Assembly (NCBI GenBank): GCA_012064415.1
Contig: SSNU01000319.1
Span: 1 to 64,000 of the forward strand
DNA length: 64,000 nt
DNA from: Gyrodactylus bullatarudis
Taxonomy: Eukaryota > Platyhelminthes > Monogenea > Gyrodactylidea > Gyrodactylidae
Direction of reading: 5' to 3'
In this document: one piece after another, positions 34,901-49,300 of the stretch
Layout: each line of letters begins with the position of its first letter
Numbering within the stretch: the first letter of the stretch is position 1
Notes under the pieces: generated by a model
What the model saw: the letters and a program-made list of their open reading frames with translations, nothing else
What the model was told of the DNA's origin: nothing
Databases searched by the model: none
Made by a program: the position numbers and the translations under genes

Positions 34901-36906
34901 AAAGGATTTCTTATTTTAAATAGGAATGCATTTCTCGAATACTCCCAATATTGTCTTAAAGACACTCGAGGACAATGTTATGAAGAGAATTTCGGGAAAT
35001 GTTTCGAAGCAAAACGAATTCTCCTTGCCAGCAACTCTCTTCCCCAAGACTGTCTATGCACAGTATTCTATAGCCTCGAAGTAGCTGGGAAAAATCAGTA
35101 TGAACCACTTCAACTAAACTCCAAACAGGAGGCCATTTGTTCCCGTTTCAATAAGGCCCTACATTCACCAGAATGTTTTGAGAGTTCCCATGGCTTTATC
35201 TCCTATCACAGGAAGCATCCCTCCTTCAGCATGTATGATTTTCAAGCTGATCAGGGCCCAACATCAGATGAATCATGTAGGTTTTTCATTCCTTTTTTCT
35301 TTATCTTTTCTCCTAGGTGTACTTTTAGTGATTTCTTTTGTGTATTTTCAAAATGTGACCTTTAATTATTACTACTATTATTTATAAGACGAAAAGACTT
35401 TGTCGGCATCATGTGTTCCTTCCATCTTCACTGGCGATAACAAGATCAAACACACTCTGTAAATGAACACAACGTTATCAATAATATTTTTACTTAAGCA
35501 GATTCATCCCCCTCTCTGATTATATCTGAATTATTTCGAGACTACTGGATAGAATGTTAAATTTTCCCCTCTCAAAGTTAAGCTACTTGTTAGTATTTTG
35601 AAAGCATACTTTCAACTCGGCAAGTCGACGGGAGAATCTTTTATCTCGGAGACTTTAGTTAATTCTCTCTTTATCTCTTCAAGTGTACGTATATGATAAA
35701 TTCTGATATAATATAGCTCGAATGATTGATGGATTTTAAACGACACAAAACGATATTATTATTATCAATATCACCAGAGAAATATTTCGAAAAAATTCAG
35801 CTCTTCTGTTGTTTTTTTGTTCATCATTCAATCAATCACTTTGAAATAAAGTTCTTTTTATTTTCTCCATCTCTCTCTGTGCAATAACAATAATTTATTT
35901 ATCTCTTTCTTGTTCTACAGTGGCCTGCAATTTGGTTGAGAGCTATGAGTTCAAGAAACATTCCATATTACGCATATACAATGGAACCGACTATCATGGT
36001 AATGCTGGGCAAAATTTTTGCTCAAAACTCTGCAAGTGTAACGGTGGCTGTCAGGGTGTCCCATGTCTAGAGAAATTGATTCATCATCCGAAATCGTTCC
36101 TCTGTCAAAGCTATCAAATCTTCCAAATTAATAGTAATCAATATATTTGTAAAAATAACAGATTATGGTCGAATCGCCCCAATTTAAAGACAAAAAGTAA
36201 GTTCCATAAAGTATTCTGATAATTTGCCTACCTGCTATTAATATGCAAATGTACAAGATCCACATCGTAAATACTGAGGATAATTTCTTCTTTTTATTTT
36301 TCCCTTACAGTCTTGTTTGTGAATTTCAATTTATACGAACTGGAGCTCATGACAAATTCAACAATGTCTCTGCTAAATAATCCCGTATCAAAGTTATCCC
36401 TGAAAGAGTCCAGCATTGAGAATCTCGAGAATGAAATCAACTCGATTATGCTAGCCCATCAAAAGAACCAGATCAACTGTCAGTTCAGTCTCAAGAGCAT
36501 TCAGCCGAAACTTGATACTTCCAACATGTACACGGCCAGCTTCGAGTTGATCAACAACAATGAACACAATAAACTCAATGAGGATCATGTTGGTTTAAAA
36601 ATCAGTCCATAACATTAATTTATGTTAATATTCCCTTATTTTTAGCATGAATATTGCCATGAACTGGGCAGATATGTGATCAAAAAACTGCAAGACGATT
36701 CCTCATACCAGAAGCGCTACTTGCCATTTCTTTCATTGCTCAGTTCTGTGGAACTTTTGGATACTAGCAATTTGAAAAATCAAGCCATGGCTTCTTCCCT
36801 AATTGATAAATCTTATCAAAACAATTTTGCCCAACACCAACAGAGTTACAAATCAACCATTGTGATAGCCAATCTAATGATTTTAGTCCTTTTGTCAATA
36901 TTTTAA
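31986..36906 (+). CDS. Gfrl: GDNF family receptor alpha-like protein, GPI-anchored (GFRL)
   Basis: Cell-surface co-receptor of the GFR-alpha family, which presents ligands to receptor tyrosine kinases or adhesion partners. Nine exons join in phase: 31986-32169, 32260-32752, 32997-33136, 34340-34411, 34473-34755, 34924-35276, 35921-36196, 36311-36588 and 36646-36906, giving about 779 residues. It starts with a signal peptide (hydrophobic MIMLSTIQVILFFM). Four cysteine-rich GDNF/GAS1-type repeats follow, at roughly 31-130, 195-265, 298-372 and 375-485, with the repeating pattern C-x(5-6)-C...C...C, CxC and a closing C (for example CNQIIDYCQQKPECSRLYLE). A further Cys-rich stretch lies near 510-575. 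The tail STIVIANLMILVLLSIF at the very C-terminus with no cytoplasmic residues is a GPI-attachment signal. The first 90-nt intron is open in frame, so its retention would not break the protein. A possible poly-A signal lies at 37219. Confidence 0.85.
33137..34339 (+). other. Third intron of the GFRL-like gene
   Basis: Largest intron of the gene at about 1.2 kb, GT at 33137 and AG at 34338-34339. It contains an 84-codon minus-strand frame with no recognisable motif and nothing else supported. Confidence 0.6.
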
Positions 36907-39900
36907 TGTACAGATTTCTTTTGAAATATTTCTCAGTTCTTTAACAGTCCCTACAGTCTAAATCTCTAACTCCTCGTCCCTCAGTCAGCATTTATTATTG
37001 CTTTCAACTAGATATCAGAACCAAAGAGGATGAAATTGAAGAGAGCCCTTCCTCAATTGTGTACATATTTATGAAATTTATATTCTTTTTTCTCATATGA
37101 CTGAAGCCAGAGGGGAGCGAGAGAGATAAATGTCTGACGAATTACAACTAGGAATTATTGACTCTAAAAAACAAATAACTTACCGAGATTTTATTGTTTT
37201 AATAATTTAAAATTCAAAAATAAAATTATTTAAAATGTAACAAAAATTTTTTATTCTTCTCCCTCCTACATACAAGATTAGAAGGGCTAAATTCTTGTAA
37301 ATTCATGTAAATGTTAATTATAATAAATGAATTTAGGCAAGGATGAAAGCAACGTGCGGATATCGTGTGAGAATTTTCCCCCTATACATTACACGATGAT
37401 GATGGGGTAAGCAATAAGTAAGAAGGAAACCTCAGTGGGAGAATTTTATTTATCAAATAAGAAAAAAAACAAACAAAATACCCGCTGTTTGCAGTCAGGT
37501 TAGATTAGGGAAGAAATCCTTTCCGAGTTTTACCTCACTTTCTCCTTAACTAGAGTAGTTGTACAAAGAATGAAGGATAGCCTGTTCGAGTGGGGTACAA
37601 GAGACACATGAATCTTGAGGAATATTTCACGCTGAGAAGGATACACTCAAGCAATACACTCAGAGATTTGTTTATCACCTCCTCCTTGAAACTTGTAAGA
37701 AGAGGATAAGATACGGATGAGTATCAGACTATTTCTTGACTTTATCTTAAAATGTGGAGAGGTTAAAAACCGGGAGGACAGATGAAAACTCTCAGGTTTC
37801 AAATTTCTATTCCCCTGATAATTTTATCATAGAAAAGATTTACTTTGTCTTCCCTGAAGTCAAAAAAGTTTCCAATCCATCTTCTATTTATTTATTTGTT
37901 TAATTCACTGGTTTTCAATTTTTCTTTCAAAAAGCCATGTTTTAATCGACTCGACACTGTCGTGGCTAACAAATAGAAAAATTTTAAACCTCTTGTTTTA
38001 CAGAAATTCATCTGAATGAAAAGGGGACTATGAGCTTTTTAACATCGATGGCATGAAAACGAAGATATCCTGTAATTTAACCGGTTTTGATTCAGTTAAA
38101 CTATACCATTGGTGCATTCCAATAAGGAAATTGTGCATTTGCAAAAGAACTGCAAAAGATATAAAATACGAGAGGCCACCTCTTTACTGGTCTTATTGGT
38201 CCTGAGATTTTGTTGTTTTAATGTTTAAGTGAGGATTTTAAACCATTGGATGTTCAAACACAGGGGAATAGACGGGAAGAAATCAAATTAATTCAAGATT
38301 TGGGCGTAAAAGTTACTCTGAGAGATAAAAAAATGAGATTTCAATGATTCAGACATTTTTCCTCTGACGATTTCAATTATAATCCTGCCAGAGAGATCTT
38401 TTCCCAGTTGAATAGAGGCCTGAATAGACCATGACTAACCAAAAGAAAGGAGAGTTAATTAGGAATAAGAACAACAACAAGATTATGTAGATCTACTCCT
38501 TAGTATAATTGAAAAATGCAAGAAAGAGAAAGGAAATCGGTGAGATTATATTATTTATACAGTTATTTTTTTCAATTGACACAAGAGAAATGAATTTCTT
38601 CTACTTTTTTCATGCATTATTTTTAGGGAATCATATCTATAGTTTGCCATTCGTGTCATTCTCTATCAAGAGAATTTTTGAATAAACTCACTTTCTTCTT
38701 AATTAACATGACGTCATGCATCTAATACTTTTTATTCTAATACATACTACCATTCTACCATTTTGTCTTATGAAATTCTACTTTTTTATCTTCTCAACTT
38801 TGTATGTATATGAGACAAACAGTACACACTGTGTTTAATGAATTGCATTTTCTCTTGCTGAAGAATTTCTGTTAATACAAATTCAGTCAATACGTCGTAC
38901 TTGTATATATTTTTTCCATACATGAGTCATTGAACTAAATTCTTTATCATTCTCAATTATAATAATAATAATAACTGAAAGACATTATTATTATTATAGG
39001 GGTATCCAGAACATACACTGTACAAGTGAAAGAATGTGCTGAATTTCAAATGGTAGCCGTTGTACTCTGAGTTACCCAAAGAAAGGGAATGTTTCAAATT
39101 AAATTACAGGAGGAATGAGACGAGGGCTTTATTGAAATTCACTGAATTTCATGCTTCTTACTGACTACCGTTCTCATCATGAGGGCCTCTCTTCACTATT
39201 ATATCTGAATTGACTAATTAATCAAGAAGATATTCGTCATGCAGAATAATAGCAAACACCGGAATCATGGTCAATGAGTCCACGATGGCTTTTCTCTTTT
39301 CAATGTGGGCTTTGACTTATGTTTATAATTGGAATCGTGATAAATCCCTGTTCAATTCAGTAATTCTTACGAATTACTCATGAATACAATAGTGAAAATA
39401 ATTATAAAATTATAATTTTAATTTTCTACTCAAATATTTTAAAATATCTTTCGGACTATTTGTACATACACAATGATTCCCTACGATTTTTTGAAATGAA
39501 AAATTAGAAAACCAAACTGTGACTGTCATAGTATGACAGTGTCATACACATGGCTAAATTTTTTAAATCCCTACAGATCATCTTAGGTCTTCAACATGAC
39601 CTCCTGCAATCAATTTATCACTCTTCATGTCCCAAATTATTTTTTTCATCACACAATTGAGAAAATCTGCAACCTAAATAACCAAAATAACTACGCTGAT
39701 TCTGAATCTGAATTCCTTTTTGTAAGCCGACTTATCATTTCAAAGATGATAAAGGTTAAAATTGGCATTTTTTTAAATAGAAAGTTATTTTAATTTTTTC
39801 AAAGACCTCAGCAAATAGGTTTTCAAAAAAACGTTCTAAATATTTGACAACATTTTCAAAAAATCACCCTTCTTCAAGTAACTATGGTGTTCATCAGTGA

Positions 39901-42900
39901 AAAGCTATCCTTATAAATTATCAATTTTTGTAGTTTAATAAAGTTCCTTTCTAATGAGAGGTAAACAAAGTGTTTTAGGTATCTTTCAGTTAAAATTATC
40001 GCTAGAGAAAGAGTTGTTTTCCCCTGGTGGAACAATGGGACATGAAGGGTTGAATTGAAAATTAAAGTTATTTTAGTGATTAGTAAGAACCTCTTACACG
40101 ATCTACTAGTCATCCAGTGATTCGTAAAGGTCTCTCTCTACCCAATAACATTTGCATCGAGAAATCTTTTGGGCAGTCTTTTTCATTCGTCTAATGGTCA
40201 TAAACCTAAAAGAGTGGACTCATCCAACTGAAAGAGTATATAATGAATTGAAGCTATATGACGAGTTTGAGAAAGAACATAAATACGAGCATATTATAAC
40301 ACATTAAATATTCATAATGAATGTACTCTCTTCTTGGTGATGGAAGTGTTCACATCTCAAATATCCATGCTGCATCTTTTCAACATGACGTTGCATGCAG
40401 ATTTTTAGGGGAAGATTTTGTCCGGGAAGGTTAAATCAAGCGTATAATGAATGCAAAATAAAAGCAGAGATTATATAGACAATCTCATCAGTCTAATTTA
40501 TTTACTCTAAATAGAGTAGGTAGTATATAGTCAGTGTTTTCATCATTTGCTCTGATTTTCATCTTCTTTTCTACTACAGTTAGCTAGACTAAAGCGATGA
40601 GAAGAGAATTATAGACTACTACTCTTTTTATTTATCCATAAAATCAAGAAATCTCTTCTATTCGGCTAAAGCAGAGAGAGATAGAGAGGGAAGATGAGTA
40701 GTAGTGCTAGTGGAGAACACGGATTTCCTTTCCTCTCGAATATTTTATTACCCACATTTCAAGAAAAACAAAGATACATAACATAATTATTCCTCACAAT
40801 TATACAGTAATATCTATATGTTTCAAGATGAAGGGTTTTTTTATGTGAGTTTACTCTCTACTCAATTCTATCTGAGATGAAAGTAAAATTTCTTTGATTT
40901 ATTTTCCCAGAAAAGAAATAACTGATAAATCTAGGCAAGAATGTTTAAGTATAGTTTTTCTTGATTTTTCCTATATAGAGTTGAATATTTTGAGATCTCA
41001 ACTATGAAGCAATTTTAGGATTAATCAGTTTAGCAAAAGTTGCTTGCCTTGTGTTCCTTTTCTTTTGTCTATCTGTAAATGAATAAACATGAGTGAGAAA
41101 CATTAAGCTGAGAGAATTCTCAAGAATTTCACATTCTTTCCTGTTAATAAATCCCTGTGTGAATACTAGAAAAAGGGTATTGTTCGTTTACCTATCTAGT
41201 TGGCCTGAACTTTCTCAGAGAATTATTGTGTCATTTAAGATAAAAAAAATACAATTATACATATACATTTGGTCAGTTTCTCTCTTCATACTTACTGGAT
41301 TGTTCATTCTGGGAAAAACTTTCTCCCTCTAACCTACAAGAAATTTGTTTATTACATTCTTATAAGTAGTAGTGGGTTGTATTTTGATGGAATAAACATA
41401 GGCCTCATATGAATAGTATTTAAACTGTGTTTCTTATGTGATAACCAAAGATATTCTCTGGTCCAATAACTTTTATATAGAAGCAATCCTCCTGTCTATC
41501 CTGTGATCTTTATACACTCCTAGATTGAATGGAGTAGATTTTGTACTTTTAAGATTTTTAATCCGAATAAAGGGAAAAAATAAAATCAGTTTTAATTGCC
41601 ATCTCTTTCTCTCCTGTCAGGGATTTTCATTTTGCCTCTATCAAAGTCAACTTTTTATGAGATCCCCTTCTCTTACCATTCTTTTTAACATTTATGGCTT
41701 TTCTTGTAATTAATTCAATCTTTTTCTTCAATTAAATTCTATAATTCATGTAGTTCCTTTCAAATGTTTGTTTCTAATACAGTTTTATTAGAAGGAGGTC
41801 TTATTCATTCTTGTGTTCTATAAGTGTTGGTAAATATAGTATTTTCTGAAGCTTATATAGAAAAATTTGATTAAATAAAAATATATAATAAATTTCGATA
41901 CAGTTGGCTTCATCTATAGAATAGATAGAGTGAAATAAGTCTCTTGCACCGATTTAGTCTGAAAATAAAAGCTTACTTTTACGTATCAGGCATTTGCTCT
42001 TCTCATTCTTGCAAGATACTTGCAAGCACTTGATGCTTAATTATTGGACAATTAACAATCACAGATTGTATCAAGACTCCCTCTCGATCTAGCCAGTAAG
42101 TGTTTATGTCTGGTGATTGGGATAACTCTTATCTTCCCATCGATAGTACAAGATGACTTGAAACTATTTCACAGGAACAAATACTGTATCTTCTTGGAGC
42201 TGAGCTGAAGGAGGCTTAATGAAACTTCTTCAATTATGTCTTACTCTGGTATTCCTTTTGTGTATGACTTTGGAAGGAAAACATTTCCAAAAGAGATAAA
42301 GATTTTTCTCTAATAAATGTCCATAATTCTTATTTTGTGTACTTTTGTGCAAAAGAAAATTTTGTATGAATAAATTTCCAAAAGATTCACATTGTCAAAA
42401 TTAATCAAATTTAAATTCTCATTCAAATTAATTAATTCCTTCTTGAAGTGAATTCAATTCACACTAGGCCAGTCCAGCCTTGTGAATATGCTGATCTCTA
42501 TCTAAGCGAAATCGTCTCTTCTCTCTCATTAGAGATATTCCAAATGAAAATACCAGACTCCACTTTTATATAAATAGTGGTCGTCATAAAAAAGCTATTA
42601 GGTTCGAAGATAATTAGATAATTTATCAAAATTGTTCATTCAATGTTTTTATTGTACATTTGAAACATTTTCATTGAATTTAGACTTGCGAACCAGATGA
42701 CGTTCCTTTTATTTAAATAATCTTAGCAAAAACTTTCCGGCAAACAGGGGAAATTCAAGTCTGATGACGGTTTTAGTCAAATAACAACTAAATTGTTGAT
42801 AATCTGTTGTCTAAAATGTTAAACTCTAAGTAATAAGGGTTTTAAAACATCACATGTTCTTACAGAAGACACAGTATCATCCAATGATGACTCCATTATT

Positions 42901-45900
42901 ATAATTATTTACACAGCTCAACTGTTACTAACAATTTCAGATACATAAATATTATAACATTAATCATTAGATTTTTAATTTTAAGTTTTATCAGTTATAC
43001 ATTGTATAGTTTTTTAAAGAGTGTTTGACCTTAGTACATCCTCATAACAGACTTGTATTACATATACTCAAGCATACATTTGTCATATTTGACCATAGAA
43101 AGTTGACTTTTTTCCATGATCATCACTGAGCAGTTCGACTCATTTCCTCTCTTCCTAAAAAGGAAATTAATATTTTGTGTTTTTGATGATATGATTTTTT
43201 TTAATTTGAACTTCTATTAATAAAATGTCATAATTTTATGTGACTTATTTGTGTATTAAGATTTTCATTTGAGAAATATTCTCATGATTGATCATTTGTC
43301 TCTATCATCCCTATTCCCAAGTGACAAATCAATTAGAGGATTCCCAAACTGATCTTCTTGTGCTATTTAGACAAGGATTCGAGTCATTTTGAGACACGGC
43401 AACTCAAACTGAAATCATGACAGTGCTATACAATTATGATGTTCCAATCTATTCTTACGCCTGCAAAGTAACTTTCATCGTTCAAGGTTCTATTTATCGT
43501 ACTTTCTTTAAATAATGAATGGAATAGATTTAATTGGAATGACTAGAAGTTTACTTTTAGAAAAATTCAAAACTAAGCCCAAAATCAATAATTTATGCAA
43601 GACCTTTTCTTTTTAGTTTTATAATTTCGGACTATGAATGAAATTTTTTCTGAATACATGAGCTGAACGTCTCTTCTTTATTGACTGGAACGAGTTAATC
43701 AATTAACTAGAACTGAGTGAATTTGATGAATTACTGATCTGAATTCCCTATAGAATACTATATAGAGAGCTGCTACAATATTCATTTATCAAAAATGATT
43801 TACTTTTCTCGCCGGTAGGGAGTTCGAGTTTATTCATCGCACAAGAATGCAGTAGGCAAATTATCCAGATTAATTTCCCTCTCATTGTTTTTTTGTATTT
43901 TTCCTGTGAATTATGAAATAAAAGATTTAGATAGAAGCAACAATTTTATAGGAATGAAGAGGTCGAAATTAGTTTTCAAGAAATCAAAAATCCAAACGAA
44001 TAAACAATAACAAGTCATTTTAATAGTCTTTTTTACTTGAATATTTATTTATCATGTATCAGAAATGCACTTTATATTGGAAAATATGAAAAAAGGTAAA
44101 CGTTTGGCTTCTTTTGTTAAGCTCCTCAAGTACGTTTTACTTTCATTTTTCAAGAGAAAAAATGCTGTAATTGAATAAATAAGGGATACTCTCCTCTTCA
44201 GAGAGGGATTAAATTAGATTTTTTTAAATTTTATTTTACACAATCAAAATTCCCATATCAGATTCTCTCTGAGAATTGCTACTTTATTTCTGTTATGCAT
44301 CTGAATATTTGAGTCATTGCCAAAATGAACTGTTACTCAACACGCATCTGGTTTCATACCGCCAGTTTATCCCTCTTTTTCTAGGTTATCCTCAAATGTC
44401 ACTCAAATTTTTAGTCTTTGAGAATGCATTCATTTCTTTTATGTAGGGATAATTTTGGCAAAACTTTATTCCCTAAAATTATCACTCCATCATGTGAGTA
44501 AGAGTTCACTCAACTTGAGTTTATTATCATCTGTACAAAAGAATGGTGGCCATTCAAAAAAAAGACATTCATTTGTTGAGAGGAGACCAGAGTGGAAAAA
44601 ACACTTTCCCTGAAATGCTCTTACTCAATGAATTTTCCTAATCGTAATTGTAAGTTGTAATAATAATGGCTAAGGCGTTGTCTCTCTCGTTCTGTCAAAA
44701 GGAAGGTTTTTCTAGGTAGAGAAATTAGTTTGCATGAAACTCTTTATTGGAACAGAAAAAACAACCAATTTATTGTTTGGTCTTACTCCTGTAGCGTGTG
44801 AATCATAATTAAATTGATCTTAGCTCATCCGTTCGTGCGAACTGTCTTGATAAATTTTTCCCTCTGATAATAATTTGGTTTATTCCTTGAGGAAGTGAAA
44901 ATTCATGATCTCTCATTTAATATCACAGTGGAACTGAATACTCAAAAACGCAATGTGCTTGTGTTGATTTAAAAGGGAAATATTCACATTCTCTCTGTTC
45001 TGGGTAAGGATTATCGCTATTTGTGTGATCTGTTGATCTCTAAAATTAACATCTTTTTCCTTATGATCTGAGGGAGTAAATAGATTTGAGTGATTCTTAA
45101 TCTATGTATTTACAGTTTCACAAATCATTTCAATACTGAGAGAATATTTCTATCATCTCATCAAAGATCCTCAACTTCCAATTGTATAGCACCAAATTTG
45201 TTTCTCAAATATCCCAGTCTGTTTTTCGAATTTTGATTAATTTCAGTGTCTTAAAAGAGCCTGATATCACCTTCAGAGATAACAGATTTGGGTTAAAATG
45301 TAGGTTAATAATAAGAATTAAAGATGACAAGAACGAAACGAACATTGACTGAACAAATCTGTAGCTTTATACTCGAATGGACATAAATTATAATCTATTC
45401 TTGAGAAGTACAAAAGTGAAAATTTCCTGAGTAGAAAGAAATAATGCCCTTTGGTAATACAGCCAGAGAAAGGGAGAGATGAAGAGAGTTCATTCCCCAC
45501 TGTAGTATTAGTTGAGGAGTCTTCCTTAGGGATCTCATATCTCTATTTCATCTGAAGGAGAGATAAGTAAAGTAATGTAAGAATAAAATCATATTTCTCT
45601 CTACAATGCCTTTGAGCCATGATGGGAAAAAAAGTTCTTTTCATAGCAAAGAATTGAGATTTATCAAATTGCTAGCTTTCTTCTTTTTTAACTCTTCTTC
45701 TTCTTCAAAGAGCCAATATGCTTTATTTTCATCAAAAAGAAAGAATCTAAAGGGAAAGTTTTTCTTCCATAGACGAAATTGTTGTAGAAATTCCATTCAC
45801 TCGTGTAATCGAGGAAATTATTCGAATCGAAAAAAAAATCGAGTATCCTTGCAAAAAAGTAATCGTGAAATATACAATTAATCTTCGGATGAAGCATCTA

Positions 45901-46208
45901 AACTACGCGTTCAAAAACATGTAAGGAATTAGTGATCCAACGAGTATATAGATAAATTTAAAAAAATGGTGGCTACTATTTAGTAATTACATGTAAAATA
46001 AAATTTATACGTCATGTTTATTAATTAATTTAATACTTATTTACTTACAAGTAGCTATGCTATATATTTTTAATAACGTAATAGAATTGAATAATATTTC
46101 TCATAATTGATAGAAAGAATACGTGTGATTAGAAATTAATAAACATTTTTATTGAGGTTTATATAAGGCATAATTCGAAATGCAGCATCTGTAATAAGTG
46201 TTTGATAA
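36907..46208. other. Long gene-free stretch between the GFRL-like gene and Frazzled
   Basis: About 9.3 kb of AT-rich sequence. The convergent genes on both sides put two 3' ends here. The phrase TAGGTTTTCAAAAAAACGTT at about 39816 also occurs at 14.72 kb, marking another dispersed repeat. An (AAT)n run lies near 38960. Open frames of 60-90 codons (39596, 39874, 41093, 45606) have no motifs. Confidence 0.5.
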
Positions 46209-46214
46209 TTTATT
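46209..46214 (-). terminator. Poly-A signal of the Frazzled-like gene
   Basis: AATAAA on the minus strand about 145 bp after the stop codon; first convincing signal downstream. Confidence 0.4.
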
Positions 46215-46359
46215 TTTCTTCACAGTTTCCTATCAAACAATAGTTTTTTCGTTGTGTTGACTTATTATGTACATTGAATTGAAAAAAAGGTTTATGAGAC
46301 TCATCTTGTCAAAACTTAAAAAATATCTTCAAAAAAACTGATTTTTCAACTGAATAAAT

Positions 46360-49300
46360 TCAACACTTGAATTCTTTATTAGTGATCTCTGACAAGTCCT
46401 TCATGAGACCCTCCAAATTTGCCATTTCCATGCTGAGCTCTTCAGTGCTGAATCCCTTCTGAAGTCCGGGCTGGTTCAAATTGAAATTCCCATTGTTCAT
46501 AGCAAGTCGAGTGTTGATATTTTTCTGGTCAACTAGCTTAGTTTGAAATAGTTTTCGTGAATTGGGCTCATCAACAGCTGACGAATTACTTGAGATTTGG
46601 GGGGTTGTTGAAAGTTCACCTGGGGCTGGACTTTCACCCATTCCAGAGCTACTTGTACAATTGACCATCTGATTTGGATCATAGCCAATGCTTGATTTTG
46701 ATTCGGCTAAAGTAAATTAAAAATAATAATTTATTTGAAAAACTACTTTGAAGTATATGGAAGATTTATATTTGAAACTATTTATAATTCTTACCAGGAG
46801 AATGAAGGTGAGTTGCGTTAACTCTCGGTGTTGACGGTGTCACATAGGGCTTGAAAGAACTCATTTTAGTGTCTGACATGGTCAAATTCTCATTCATATT
46901 ACACGAATATGTTTTTGAGGTTAGGATTGATGGAACTGTTGGCTTAGAAAAGTTTCTATGATCTAAAAATATGAGGATAATGGATCATTAAAAGGGAATA
47001 AATCATGATTGCTGATATATCACAGAAGACTCACTATTGATGACTTTTCTAGAACCCGGTGTTATGGGAGACTGTGCATTACTAAACTGATTGGGTGATT
47101 GAGTTCGATTTTCATCATTCGAGATACGACCAAATGAGCCGAATTGTTCGCGATAAATACCATTGAAGGAAGATGTTGGAGAGACTGAGGAGCCGGGTAT
47201 GATTTGATCTTCGCTGTTCTTTCTCCTGAGTGAGTTCTTTTGTTGATATTGGTTTTGATAGAATAGAGAATTAGACATTATTTGCATATTCTTTGGTGAT
47301 GGCTGGTGTGAATGATGAGAGTGGAAAGTTTGCCCTATGGAATCCATGTCAAGACTATTCAGGCCAGCACTCAAACTACTCCTGTTATGGTTATTAGCAT
47401 CGCAGTCGTGAAGAAGATTTATTTGCGGTGACATTTGCTTGCAGTCATTGAAGAAAGGCTTGAAATTCGATCTTCGAGTACTATTCTGGTGATGATTGTT
47501 GAATCCAAAGCTGGATTCACTCTCGACAGGTGTAACACGATACTGATTGTTTGAATCGGATTCCATAAAATTACGACATTGACTCGGATTATTCGGATGA
47601 AAGCTAATCTCGCTACTACGACCAGTGGAATTCAAGACCTGAGATTGATTTTCCACATTATTCAACAGGGAACAGCTGTGGAAGCCACTTGTATTTATTG
47701 ACTGGGGCTTTTGAACATTGCATGAGAGATAGTCTATTGAATTGGGTGAATTGACCATATTGTTTGAGTTGAAATTGCCATTTGTGGAAATTCCTTTGAG
47801 GCTACAGTAAGAGAAAATACAGAAATCAATACAAAACAGAATGGATTTGACTCATTTCGACCACAGGTGTGAATGAATTCTACTTGAATTTAAAATTTAA
47901 CAGATGCAAACAAAAAGTAAGAATACCTCTACAATAAACACACAGAGAATTAGAGAAACTAACGAGTTTAATTCAGAAGAAAGAATAAATTTTTTTTCAT
48001 CTGACGGAAGTAGAAGGAAATCACCTGCCCCTTCCATGTATTTATGGAAAGGGTTTGAAAGTGAAACTTGGAATTTATTTCAATCTACACACATACAAAT
48101 AATATAGAGGGGGAGAATACATATGAAGATGAATAAATGACATCAAAGGGTAATTTTGAATCATTTTTTCCAAAATTGTAATTGTACGACTAGGTAATTT
48201 ATATAAATATGCTACTGTATTTCTTCTGTAATCTTGATCATCATTCAAGACAGAGTCTGTATCCATCTCTCATTCATGTGTCACATTTTTTCAATCATCA
48301 TTAGTATCCTGCTGGATTACCCTGGAATTTATTTCTTATCAAATCAAATAAAATAATTTATATTTCTGCTACATCAAAAGACTAGCCAGATAAACTTATA
48401 GATAGAAATTATAATTTCTTGAAGAAGAATTTGAAGAAAGAAAAATCTGTAATTTTGTTCGTAGATTTGAAAAAAAAATTGAAAAAACCTTGTGTCTCTA
48501 GTAAAAGAGGAAATTCTTGTTTACTTGGTAGTGCAATAAAAAAATGACTAATGGACGGAACGATTAATAGAAATAAAAATAGACAACGAGAACACAGAAA
48601 TTTATATTTATTTCTGCTTTCAGGAATGGAAATGTATAAATTTCGTGTTAAATAACCGGGGAAATGAACATTTTTTATGATTCCCAATAAATAAACTCCT
48701 CCTCTAATATGAGACCTAGGAGATAAATTATCCAGAAACATATTAGAAAACATTGGGTACAAAAAATACGGCCTTTTCTCTTGTTATTGATTATGAGTCA
48801 TGTTTGTGTTGTACTTGGAACAGTAATGAATAGTGGTTGTGTGTACTTCCAAAATACTAAAACAGAGTCACAGTAAGGGAAAAATTGTTACAATAGCCCA
48901 TTGAGGAAAAATGGTTGTAGTAAAATAATTAATTGAAAAATATATAGCGAGAGATTCTCAATTTCATTCTCTCCAAAATTACAGTCTGAGATAATCAGGT
49001 AGATGAGGGAGATGTCTCTTTGGGGATTTATATTTCAAATGGGAGGAACGACGCACAAAATGGATAAATAAATGCATCAATATAAAAATTGAGGCATCCA
49101 AACAATTTTGCATATTTATAAGAGGCATCATCCTCATCATCATTCTAAAAATACTAATAAGGCGTACAAATGGAGTAAAATCACTCTTAAATGTTACCAA
49201 AAGAAAAAAAGGCTATAATGAATGAGTGTGTGTGTGTCCTGTCAAACTGATCAAATGTCGGATGTATGTATGTATCCTCTTCTGGAGTTGTTATCATGAG

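Noticed and set aside
45606..45881. 91-codon frame rich in Ser, Lys and Arg
   Set aside because: Low-complexity composition with no family resemblance.
48075..48266. Possible extra cytoplasmic Frazzled exon (reads MDTDSVLNDDQDYRRN)
   Set aside because: Looks exon-like for a few codons, but there is no P1 or other DCC motif and the known exons already join in phase.
48409..48762. 117-codon minus-strand frame inside the Frazzled intron
   Set aside because: Composition is Phe/Lys/Leu-rich as AT-rich noncoding DNA gives; no motif and no in-phase link to neighbouring exons.
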